NCBI GenBank assembly: GCA_964450915.1
Contig: CAYVFG010000009.1
Span: 1 to 37,704 of the forward strand
Direction: 5' to 3'
Source of the DNA: HO2-45-11b sp964450915
GTDB taxonomy: Bacteria > Patescibacteriota > Andersenbacteria > UBA10190
Length of the DNA stretch: 37,704 nt
The position numbers and the translations under genes are program-made. Every line of letters starts with the position of its first letter. Position 1 is the first letter of the stretch. Below the pieces are notes generated by a model. That model was not told the origin of the DNA. It did no database searches and saw nothing but the letters and a program-made list of their open reading frames with translations. Shown here piece after piece: positions 29,287 through 37,152 of this stretch.

Positions 29287-30934
29287 GTAACCGCACCTCG
29301 AGCGTCTGGCGTCCTCTAAATTCATTGATTCCCAGAGTTGCCAGAATATTCATTGGCTTTTCCGCAATTTCAGCTTTTTCCGCCAATCCAAACCCAATTG
29401 CCTCTACGTCCTTATCGCCAAACGACAGTCGCATCTTTATATGATCGCCGGATGAGCCTATGGTCCGAACATCGTACGCTTGAGCGTTCTGAATAATAAA
29501 TGTCGGCTCAGGATTTTGCTCCCCGAACGGTTCGAATTGCTTGAGCGCTTGCACTGTCTCCCATGTAATAAGGCGAGGATCCAAAATTCCATCTGCGTTG
29601 TGATCAGCAGGAACACTTTCGGCGCTTTTGGAAGAAAAATATTCCGCTAAGCCATCCTTCATATACTTCACCGATTCATGCATGACGGAAAACCCGGCAG
29701 CCCCTGCATGTCCGCCCAACTTCAATGTGTGATGACGAACCGTTTCTAATGCATGGAGCACGTTCGTATTCCCCGCCCCTCGCGCTGATCCGACTGCATG
29801 CGTATTCATGTCTGGCAGGCCACCTAATACGAATGCCGGCTTTCCGAATTTCGAAGCGAGCCTCCCGGCAACGAGTCCCACAATTCCGGCATGCCAATCT
29901 TTATTTACTGCAAATACAAACGGAAGCGCAGGATCGACCGAATCTATTGCGTCATCCATAATTTTCTTTGTCATACTCCTTCGCTCATTATTCAATGAAA
30001 TCAACTCTTTTACGGCAAGCTGCGCTTGTTCAGGAGTTTTTGCAATCAACGCGTTGAGCGCGCTTTGGGGATGACCGATTCTGCCTGCCGCATTAATAAG
30101 GGGGATAATACGAAAGGCAATATCTTTTGCCGTCATAAGCGAAGGTTCTATGCGCGATTGCTTGATGAGCGCCGATAATCCCGGGCGCTTCGTTCTCATT
30201 AACACCTCTTTGCCGAAGGTTACGATGGCACGGTTTTCTCCGAGAAGCGGCATGACGTCCGCAATCGTTCCAATCATTGCCAAATCCAATAGCCACTTTT
30301 CTTTATCCGGATCGTTGCTATATCCGGAATCTTCATGACGAAGCAGCGCTTGTGCGAACTTCCAGCTCGTTCCCGCTCCGCACAAGTGGCCCCACCCATA
30401 CGCGCCATCGGGATATCGAGGATGCAAAATTGCAGTGGCATCGGGGATAGTTTCCGGTAATTCGTGATGATCCACGATAATCACGTCCTTGCCCAGATTC
30501 CGCAGCATTGCAACCTCGCCGCCATTCCCAATTCCACAATCTACCGTTATCAATACATCGAATTCTCCGCTTGCCGCCTTGAGCACTTCGCCATTCAACC
30601 CATAGCCGTCATGGTACCGATGCGGCAGGTAAGGCACCGCATGCGCGCCGATACTTTCCAGGACATCAAGCATGATTGCAGTCGACGTAATCCCGTCAGC
30701 ATCGTAATCGCCATACACCATGATTCGTTCGTTATTTTTAACAGCACGCATCACCCGCTCGACAGCAATATTCATATCAGGTAAATCCAATGGATTATGA
30801 ATGGAGTTTATGTATGATGGCGCAAAAAAAGATTCTGCATGCGCAGCATCTACTCCGCGATTTTTAAGCAATCGCTCAATCAATTGCTCCTGTGTCGCTA
30901 CGACATCTTCGCTATTTCCCCGTATCGGCCACAT
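29267..30934 (-). CDS. recJ: single-stranded-DNA exonuclease RecJ
   Basis: This is a 555-residue DHH-family 5'-3' exonuclease acting in recombination and repair. Catalytic motifs are visible: VYGDYDADGITS (D76-D78-D80), LITVDCGIGN, VDHHELP (D155-H-H), and late in the core LGGHAGAAGFSV, the GGHxxAAG motif of the DHHA1 domain. The OB-like C-terminal region (FEPFGEQNPEPTF) is also typical. Length is normal. ATG 30934 is one base after the enolase stop; an earlier in-frame start inside enolase was rejected. The gene is last in the glycolytic operon, a position without an obvious functional link. Confidence 0.94.
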   Translation of the reverse strand: MWPIRGNSEDVVATQEQLIERLLKNRGVDAAHAESFFAPSYINSIHNPLDLPDMNIAVERVMRAVKNNERIMVYGDYDADGITSTAIMLDVLESIGAHAVPYLPHRYHDGYGLNGEVLKAASGEFDVLITVDCGIGNGGEVAMLRNLGKDVIIVDHHELPETIPDATAILHPRYPDGAYGWGHLCGAGTSWKFAQALLRHEDSGYSNDPDKEKWLLDLAMIGTIADVMPLLGENRAIVTFGKEVLMRTKRPGLSALIKQSRIEPSLMTAKDIAFRIIPLINAAGRIGHPQSALNALIAKTPEQAQLAVKELISLNNERRSMTKKIMDDAIDSVDPALPFVFAVNKDWHAGIVGLVAGRLASKFGKPAFVLGGLPDMNTHAVGSARGAGNTNVLHALETVRHHTLKLGGHAGAAGFSVMHESVKYMKDGLAEYFSSKSAESVPADHNADGILDPRLITWETVQALKQFEPFGEQNPEPTFIIQNAQAYDVRTIGSSGDHIKMRLSFGDKDVEAIGFGLAEKAEIAEKPMNILATLGINEFRGRQTLEVRLLDISIK

Positions 30935-30935
30935 A

Positions 30936-32288
30936 TTAAACAGCCATGCGGCTAGGCGCAAACTCTACTCCGCCTTCTGCGGCATGCGCATACCTGCTCG
31001 ATTGATGCTCATAAAATTTCTGCATCGAATGCGCCATGGGAGCATGTGTTTCATCTTCTATTTCAAGCAGCCTGTTGTATTTGCTCGTTCTATCAGAGCG
31101 AGAAGGCGCTCCTGTTTTAATTTGCCCCGCACCAACGGCGACTGCCAAGTCCGCAATAAAGGTATCCTCCGTTTCGCCGGAACGATGCGAGATAACGATA
31201 TTCTGCCCAGCCTCTTGCGATGCCGCTATTGCCTGTATCGTTTCTGTAAATGTCCCAATCTGATTTGGCTTGATAAGCACTGCATTCGTAGCATGCAACT
31301 GAACCCCCTGGGCAATGCGTTTCGGATTCGTTACATACAAGTCGTCTCCGACTATCTGAGTATTTACTCCATTGCTTGCAGTATATTTCGCCCAATCATC
31401 CCACGCGTCTTCATGAAACGGATCCTCGATAGAAATAAGCGGGTACCTTTCCTGCCACGTTTTGTATAAATACGCCAAATCATTCGCGTGCACAAGCGAC
31501 CCGTCAATCATGTATCCATCCTGCTCTGATTCATAAAATTCGGATGCAGCGGCATCGATACCCAAGCATACGTCCACCCCGGGCACATATCCGGATTGCT
31601 CAATTGCTCGCACTATGTACCCGAACACGGCTTCGCTATTTTCCAGCTTAGGAGCAAATCCGCCCTCATCACCAACCTCTGTTTGAAACCCCGCTTGAAT
31701 TAAAATGTCGTGCAAGCTGTGATGAATTTCCACGCCCATGCGCAACGCGGTGGAAAAATCTTTCGCACCCACAGGCAATATATGAAATTCTTGAATAGAA
31801 AGCTGATTGCTTGCATGCAAGCCTCCATTAATTAAATTCATCTGGGGCACCGGCATCACCAGTTCCCGCTTTGGCATTGCCTGGTGAATAACATCATACA
31901 ACGCTTTTTGCTGAGATAGCGCCTCAGCCCGAACGCACGCCAGCGATACAGCTAGCATGGCATTCGCACCTAAGCGAGATTTCTGCTCCGTTCCATCAAG
32001 CTCGATCATACGGCGATCGATTTTTTCCTGATTGCCCGTATCAAGCCCTGATAGTGCCGAGGAAATCTCCGTGTTCACATGATGCACTGCGGTCAATACT
32101 CCTTTGCCGAAATATCGTTTTTCATCACGATCGCGCAATTCTACCGCTTCATGCGTTCCCGTAGAAGCTCCCGAGGGGACCATAGCAGATGCCACAATGC
32201 CACCCTCACACGCCACCGTAGCCTGCACCGTAGGTGTTCCGCGAGAATCTATAACTTCCCGAGCCGTAATTGCTTTAATTCTTGCCAT
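30936..32288 (-). CDS. eno: enolase
   Basis: This 450-residue glycolytic enzyme converts 2-phosphoglycerate to PEP. It begins ARIKAITAREVIDSRGTPTVQ and contains PSGASTGTHEAVELRD, PVPQMNLINGGLHASN, EVGDEGGFAP, SIEDPFHEDAWDDW, VGDDLYVTNPKRI, VLIKPNQIGTFTET and ISHRSGETEDTFIADLAV, a complete set of enolase signatures including the metal-binding Asp and Glu and the catalytic Lys. Length is slightly above the usual 430. Its ATG 32288 overlaps the pgk end by 14 bases, so translation is coupled. Its product PEP is also the substrate of MurA, encoded at the other end of the window. Confidence 0.97.
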   Translation of the reverse strand: MARIKAITAREVIDSRGTPTVQATVACEGGIVASAMVPSGASTGTHEAVELRDRDEKRYFGKGVLTAVHHVNTEISSALSGLDTGNQEKIDRRMIELDGTEQKSRLGANAMLAVSLACVRAEALSQQKALYDVIHQAMPKRELVMPVPQMNLINGGLHASNQLSIQEFHILPVGAKDFSTALRMGVEIHHSLHDILIQAGFQTEVGDEGGFAPKLENSEAVFGYIVRAIEQSGYVPGVDVCLGIDAAASEFYESEQDGYMIDGSLVHANDLAYLYKTWQERYPLISIEDPFHEDAWDDWAKYTASNGVNTQIVGDDLYVTNPKRIAQGVQLHATNAVLIKPNQIGTFTETIQAIAASQEAGQNIVISHRSGETEDTFIADLAVAVGAGQIKTGAPSRSDRTSKYNRLLEIEDETHAPMAHSMQKFYEHQSSRYAHAAEGGVEFAPSRMAV

Positions 32289-33465
32289 ATAATGGAACAA
32301 GCCCGGGCAGCGATTTGCCTTCCAAAAACTCAATCATGGCGCCTCCTCCTATTGAAACATGCGTATATGCGGATATCAGATTCATTGATTCTATCATTGT
32401 AACCGTATCGCCTCCGCCAACAATGCGATTTGATTGCATGCCGGCAAGTGCATGAGCTACTGCTCGCGTACCTTCGCCATATGCAGCAACTTCGTACCTT
32501 CCAACAGGACCGTTCCAAACAATTGTCTGCGCAGAGGAGCACGCATCAATAATCTGCTGAACCGATTTTGGCCCGATGTCCCATACGGGACCGGAAACCT
32601 CATCATCAGAATCAAGTTGAACGATCGATTTATTCGTCCCATCCTCATTGCCGATTACCACATCTACTGGCAATACAATCTTAGCTCCATGATCATCCAG
32701 CAACTTCTTTGCCGTGGCAATCTCTTCCTCAGAAAACGCTGCGCTCTTCCACCGTCCCTGGGCGACAAGAAATGCGTTTGCAATTTTTCCGCCTACGCAC
32801 AGCGTATCTACCTGAGATAGCAAATACTCAAGCACTCCGATTTTTGTAGAAATTTTTGCCCCGCTCGTAATTGCCACATACGGATGCTTCGCATTATTGC
32901 GAAGCGCAGAAAGCGTGGCGACTTCAAGAATAGTTCTTCTTCCCGCAACGCTCGGAAGTTTTTTCGGAAGCACCGACACCGACGTTTGGTCGCGATGAGA
33001 AACACTAAATGCTTCATTGATATATACGTCCGCAGAAGATGCCAACTCTTGAGCAAACCGATCATTCGGTACCATCTCCCGGTCATCCATACGAACATTC
33101 GGAAACAAGGCAACTTCTCCGGGTTCCATCCCCTGAATAATTGCATCCACTTGCGAACCATATAATTTCGGCAGCAGTCGAACATCCTCTTGTATGAGCA
33201 TCTGCAGCCTTCTATGAATCGGCGCAATGTCGACAATGCCATCATCCTCTCCCGGCCTCCCGAGATGTGTTAATAGCAACACCTTGCACCGGCGTTGACG
33301 CAGCTCATGAATTGTTTCCAGCGCAGCTTCAATGCGATAATCTTCTGTTGCATCAACAATGCCGTCTGCGCCTGCGCTCACATTAAAATCGACACGCACA
33401 ATAACGCGCTTGCCATCAAGCTGCATCTCATCCATCCCTCTCAATGCAGGAGCGACGGTATTCAT
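32275..33465 (-). CDS. pgk: phosphoglycerate kinase
   Basis: This 396-residue enzyme makes ATP and 3-phosphoglycerate from 1,3-bisphosphoglycerate. It has GKRVIVRVDFNVSAG, LLLTHLGRPGEDD, VALFPNVRMDDREM, YINEAFSVSHRDQTSV, SGAKISTKIGVLEYLL, IVWNGPVGRYEVAAYGEGT and VGGGDTVTMIE, the full set of PGK motifs, with the nucleotide GGGDT loop at the C-terminus. Start ATG 33465 lies three bases after the gap stop; ATG 33435 (MDEMQLDGKRV) would also give a family-like N-terminus. It overlaps enolase by 14 bases. Confidence 0.97.
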   Translation of the reverse strand: MNTVAPALRGMDEMQLDGKRVIVRVDFNVSAGADGIVDATEDYRIEAALETIHELRQRRCKVLLLTHLGRPGEDDGIVDIAPIHRRLQMLIQEDVRLLPKLYGSQVDAIIQGMEPGEVALFPNVRMDDREMVPNDRFAQELASSADVYINEAFSVSHRDQTSVSVLPKKLPSVAGRRTILEVATLSALRNNAKHPYVAITSGAKISTKIGVLEYLLSQVDTLCVGGKIANAFLVAQGRWKSAAFSEEEIATAKKLLDDHGAKIVLPVDVVIGNEDGTNKSIVQLDSDDEVSGPVWDIGPKSVQQIIDACSSAQTIVWNGPVGRYEVAAYGEGTRAVAHALAGMQSNRIVGGGDTVTMIESMNLISAYTHVSIGGGAMIEFLEGKSLPGLVPLYGKN

Positions 33466-33468
33466 ATG

Positions 33469-34476
33469 CTATTTTACTCCCAACGCCAGCACTTGCTCGA
33501 CAAGCCGGTTGGAATACCCCCATTCGTTGTCATACCACGCCATCACCTTGACTAAGTTTCCTCCAATCACGCGAGTAAGTTGTAAATCAACAATTGCAGA
33601 ATGTGTATCGCCGATAAAATCGCTGGAAACCACATCATCCTCAGTGACTGCGAGCACTCCTTGATACGTAGGATTCGTAGCAGCTTCTTTGAATGCATTA
33701 TTAATATCTTCAACAGTAACGTCTTTCTTTAATACGCACGTAACATCAATGATAGAAACAACGGGAACGGGAATTCGAAGCGAGATACCATCAAATTTAT
33801 CCGTAAGTGCGGGAATTGCTTTCGTCGCAGCAATAGCGGCTCCCGTGGAAGCAGGTACGATATTTTGAGCAGCTGCCCGCCCTCTTCGAAAATCTCCTTT
33901 TCCGCCTGGACCATCTACGATACTTTGCGTTGCAGTATATGCGTGAGCCGTTGTAAGAAGCGCCTTTTCAACCCCGAATACATTTTCAAGTACTGCCATC
34001 ACAGGAGCAGCGCAATTCGTTGTACAAGACGCATTTGAAACAACGTCATTACCAGCCAGCTTGTCATCGTTCACACCCATTACTACCGTAGGCACGTCCT
34101 CGCTTTTTGTAGGAGCGGAAATAACCACATGCTTCGCACCAGCGGCAATATGCTTGCGAGCACCTTCGGATTCAGTGAAAAATCCGGTGGATTCAATCAC
34201 CACATCGATATTCATTTCGCCCCATGGCAACGTTTCCGGATCCTTGCTCTGCAACACCTTGATCCGCTTTCCGCCAACCACCAAGAAATCGCCATCTACC
34301 GAAACCTCTGCGCCATATCGGCCATACACTGTGTCGTATCGCAAAAGATAGGCAAGGTTTTTGATATCCCCCAAATCGTTGATCGCAACAATTTCTGCAT
34401 CTTCATGAGCGAGCGCAATCTTGCACGCAGCTCGCCCGATTCTTCCAAACCCGTTAATTGCAATTCGTGTAGACAT
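33469..34476 (-). CDS. gap: glyceraldehyde-3-phosphate dehydrogenase
   Basis: This 335-residue enzyme oxidises glyceraldehyde 3-phosphate to 1,3-bisphosphoglycerate. It starts STRIAINGFGRIGRAA (NAD loop), has AINDLGD with the Asp that favours NAD over NADP, the active-site SNASCTTNC (C151), HAYTATQ (H178) and WYDNEWGYSNRLV near the end. The gene starts 24 bases after the pfkB stop, with a short AT-rich spacer containing repeated TTACTAAC/TTACT and no ribosome site. Initiation there is unexplained, since no TANNNT box sits at the usual 6-7 spacing. Confidence 0.97.
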   Translation of the reverse strand: MSTRIAINGFGRIGRAACKIALAHEDAEIVAINDLGDIKNLAYLLRYDTVYGRYGAEVSVDGDFLVVGGKRIKVLQSKDPETLPWGEMNIDVVIESTGFFTESEGARKHIAAGAKHVVISAPTKSEDVPTVVMGVNDDKLAGNDVVSNASCTTNCAAPVMAVLENVFGVEKALLTTAHAYTATQSIVDGPGGKGDFRRGRAAAQNIVPASTGAAIAATKAIPALTDKFDGISLRIPVPVVSIIDVTCVLKKDVTVEDINNAFKEAATNPTYQGVLAVTEDDVVSSDFIGDTHSAIVDLQLTRVIGGNLVKVMAWYDNEWGYSNRLVEQVLALGVK

Positions 34477-34500
34477 AGTAAGTAATAGTTAGTAATTAAA

Positions 34501-35484
34501 TTAAAACGTAGCAAATACTCGAGGCGTAATATCGGCATGCTCCTTGATCATATGCTCGATTGCCGGCCGCTCAAGCAAACCCTCTCTTGCACCGATATAT
34601 TGCACCACTGACGTAGAATTTGCATTCCCCCAGCGCATCGCCTCAACTAACGTTTGTTTATGAATAAGGGCTGCGAGCATTCCGGACCCAAAAGCATCCC
34701 CTGCCCCTGTTCGCTCGACAACCTCTCCGGGATAAATATCAAGGTGATATATTTGCCTGCTATCAGACGCATATGCGCCATCGGGACCGTCAGTAATAAC
34801 AACTGTTGCAATACCCATATCATGAAACCCTTGCGCAAGAGTCTTGATATCGCGCGTTTCATTTTCTAGTACTTGAGCCGCCTCTTCTCGATTTACAAAC
34901 AGGAGATTTGTTTTCTTTAATACCGGCATCAACTCGTCTTTTCCTAAATGGATTTGATGCGTGCCGGGATTAAACGCCAGCTTTGTTTCGGGATGCTTAT
35001 CTAAAAATTCCAACGTTTGCGCATGCAAATCTTTTACGCCGCTGCCAGAAGCAGAGGTTAAATATATCCATTTTGTAGGCGAGATATCGGGCAATTGATA
35101 CGTTCTGGGTTCATGATATACAAGGATCGTCCGTTCGGTGCGAAAGTTAATGACGATAGACAGGTTCGTTCCTCTTTTTTCATCGAACGAAAGATATGAA
35201 GAATCTACATGGTTTTGCTCGAAGACTTCTTTTGCTTTTTTACCCTGATCATCATTTCCAACAACAGTATATACTCCTGCCTGCAATCCAAGTCGAGCAA
35301 TACCGATTGCATGGTTCGCAGCATTTCCTACAGCAGGAACGACTGTTTTGCTTTCTACTGCAATTTTATCTGCATAATCCAAGCACAGCTTGCAACTGCC
35401 TCCATCAATATCGCACTGCAAGCTTGCATCATGAAGACCAAGAAAAATATCTTCGGTAGTATCTCCGACGGCAACGACATCCAT
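34501..35484 (-). CDS. PfkB-family sugar kinase, possible phosphofructokinase
   Basis: This is a 327-residue ribokinase-fold kinase. GNAANHAIGIARLGLQAGVY is the N-terminal substrate-side motif, and ERTGAGDAFGSGMLAALI carries the GAGD anion hole and catalytic Asp. Its place between fba and gap suggests it phosphorylates fructose 6-phosphate, which would supply the substrate of the aldolase (in E. coli PfkB does this). Sequence alone cannot exclude fructokinase, 1-phosphofructokinase or adenosine/ribokinase. Two Cys-containing stretches near residues 24-34 (CDIDGGSCKLC) are unusual for the family and could bind metal. TATACT lies 7 bases before ATG 35484, overlapping the fba stop, so an internal leaderless promoter is likely. 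Confidence 0.8.
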   Translation of the reverse strand: MDVVAVGDTTEDIFLGLHDASLQCDIDGGSCKLCLDYADKIAVESKTVVPAVGNAANHAIGIARLGLQAGVYTVVGNDDQGKKAKEVFEQNHVDSSYLSFDEKRGTNLSIVINFRTERTILVYHEPRTYQLPDISPTKWIYLTSASGSGVKDLHAQTLEFLDKHPETKLAFNPGTHQIHLGKDELMPVLKKTNLLFVNREEAAQVLENETRDIKTLAQGFHDMGIATVVITDGPDGAYASDSRQIYHLDIYPGEVVERTGAGDAFGSGMLAALIHKQTLVEAMRWGNANSTSVVQYIGAREGLLERPAIEHMIKEHADITPRVFATF

Positions 35485-35489
35485 ACCGC

Positions 35490-36362
35490 TTAGTATATAC
35501 CAGCAGTGCCAGACGAGCCAAACAGAGCTATTTTCTCCTCAACAACCGCCTGAACAGCATCGCGCGCAGGGCCGGTAATTTTTCGGGGATCATACGAATC
35601 GTGCGTTTCATCAAAATACGCCTTCACTGCTCGCTCAAATCCTATACGAAGCTCCGTATCCACGTTCACTTTGCACACATGGGTCTTGCATGCTTTCGCC
35701 AAATGATCAGACGAAATTCCAGAAGCCCCATGCAATACAAGCGGCATATTGGGAATCGCTTCTTGAATCTGCTGCAGCAGCTCAAATCGTATATATTCCT
35801 GCCCCGAGAATGCTCCGTGAATCGTCCCCACCGATACTGCGAGTGCATCTACCCCCGTAGATTCTACGAACTGCTTGGCCTGGCTTGGCTGCGTAAAAAA
35901 CGAATCGGGAGTTTGCCCTCCGTGCAAATCTTTTACTCCCTCTTTTCCGACAATTGCACCAAGCTCAGCTTCAACCCACACCCCCCGAGCATGCGCATAC
36001 GCAACCACTTCTTTGGTTTTTTGAATATTTTCTTCAAACGGCAACACGGAAAGATCGATCATAACTGATGTATACCCCGCTTCGATACATTTTTTCGCCA
36101 TATCTAAACTTTTGCCATGATCCAAGTGCAAGATGATAGGTACGGAAGATAATTCCGCCATTTTCTTATTGATGGCAGTAATCACTTCCAGTCCAGCATA
36201 CTCTATGGCCCCTTCGGATGTTTGTAGAATGACAGGCGCTTTAAGCTTTTCTGCGGCGCGGGCGATACCTTGGCTCAACTCCATATTAGATGTATTAAAT
36301 GCCCCAATTGCATAGTCGGATGCAAGAGCGTCGGCAAATATCTGATGAGGCTTAGCGAGCAT
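35490..36362 (-). CDS. fba: class II fructose-bisphosphate aldolase
   Basis: This is a 290-residue zinc aldolase. AIGAFNTSNMELSQGI is the N-terminal signature, IILHLDHGKS contains the catalytic Asp81 and zinc ligand His82, GVWVEAELGAIVGKEG the next conserved Glu, VSVGTIHGAF a zinc His, VLHGASGI a further zinc His, and KVNVDTELR the phosphate site. The layout is that of the FbaA/GatY group; substrate preference for fructose over tagatose bisphosphate is inferred from the glycolytic neighbours. ATG 36362 overlaps tpiA by 11 bases. The upstream in-frame extension (to 36422) lies in tpiA and was not used. Confidence 0.94.
   Translation of the reverse strand: MLAKPHQIFADALASDYAIGAFNTSNMELSQGIARAAEKLKAPVILQTSEGAIEYAGLEVITAINKKMAELSSVPIILHLDHGKSLDMAKKCIEAGYTSVMIDLSVLPFEENIQKTKEVVAYAHARGVWVEAELGAIVGKEGVKDLHGGQTPDSFFTQPSQAKQFVESTGVDALAVSVGTIHGAFSGQEYIRFELLQQIQEAIPNMPLVLHGASGISSDHLAKACKTHVCKVNVDTELRIGFERAVKAYFDETHDSYDPRKITGPARDAVQAVVEEKIALFGSSGTAGIY
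35492..35497 (-). promoter_or_regulatory. -10 element before the PfkB-family gene, overlapping the fba stop
   Basis: TATACT on the minus strand, 7 bases before ATG 35484. The fba stop codon TAA starts at its last T. It could let pfkB-gap-pgk-eno be expressed independently of tpiA-fba. Confidence 0.5.
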
Positions 36363-37125
36363 AGTGCATAGAAACATTAGAAATAATCTCAAAAAAATCT
36401 CGCGGGTGAATAGATGCCCCACCTACCAGAACGCCATCAGCTCCTGCGCCCGCTATATATTGGCCAACATTATCGCTTTTCACGCTTCCTCCATATAAAA
36501 GGCGCACTCGATCGGCAAGATCGCCATCGAATTTTTGAGAGATTCGCTTGCGTATTAACAGCATCACTTCATACACTTCGTTCGAATCAGGCATCTCTCC
36601 GGTCCCTATGGCCCAAATGGGTTCGTATGCGATAACAGTTTTCAATAAAGACACTCTATCTAACGCTCCAATCAAGCTGTCGATTTGCTGCAGTAATACC
36701 TGGGTTGTCTGTTCATCAAAACGCTGCTCGTGCGTTTCGCCGATGCAAACAATCGGAGTAATTCCGTGTGCAAGAAGCAATCTTGTCTTCATCGCGACCA
36801 TTTCATCGGAATCATGCTCCCGCTGGCGGACTTCTGAGTGGCCCACAATGCACCAAGAAACAAAATCCTTAATTTGAGACACTGAAACGCTTCCCGTATA
36901 CGCCCCTCGGTCTTCTTCGTGAATATTTTGTGCGCCAATCGTAAGGGCAGTGTGCTTTGCAAGATCGGCAATTGCATGCAATGCGGGAAAGGACGGGCAC
37001 ACTGCCACATCGACCTCGAATTCCTTTTCTTTCATCATTTTTTCAAGCGCGGAAAACACTTCAAGAGCACTCTTATGCGACAATTCCATTTTCCAATTAC
37101 CAACAACGACCGGTCGTTTATCCAT
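36352..37125 (-). CDS. tpiA: triosephosphate isomerase
   Basis: This 257-residue TIM-barrel enzyme interconverts DHAP and glyceraldehyde 3-phosphate. Substrate Lys12 is in VVGNWKMELSHK, catalytic His96 in WCIVGHSEVRQ, catalytic Glu168 in VIAYEPIWAIGTG, and LLYGGSVKSDN with VLVGGASI form the phosphate loops. The length is normal. It is the first gene of the minus-strand glycolytic operon and overlaps fba by 11 bases. TACACT lies 6 bases before ATG 37125, so a leaderless message is predicted. It is divergent from the GT2 gene at the window end. Confidence 0.97.
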   Translation of the reverse strand: MDKRPVVVGNWKMELSHKSALEVFSALEKMMKEKEFEVDVAVCPSFPALHAIADLAKHTALTIGAQNIHEEDRGAYTGSVSVSQIKDFVSWCIVGHSEVRQREHDSDEMVAMKTRLLLAHGITPIVCIGETHEQRFDEQTTQVLLQQIDSLIGALDRVSLLKTVIAYEPIWAIGTGEMPDSNEVYEVMLLIRKRISQKFDGDLADRVRLLYGGSVKSDNVGQYIAGAGADGVLVGGASIHPRDFFEIISNVSMHYAR

Positions 37126-37131
37126 ATATAT

Positions 37132-37146
37132 AGTGTATGCTATACT
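37132..37146. promoter_or_regulatory. divergent leaderless promoters of tpiA and the GT2 gene
   Basis: TACACT (37137-37132, minus) ends 6 bases before tpiA ATG 37125. TATACT (37141-37146, plus) ends 6 bases before ATG 37153. The two boxes are only 3 bases apart within a 27-base gap, so the promoters must compete. Confidence 0.6.
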
Positions 37147-37152
37147 CTTTAC

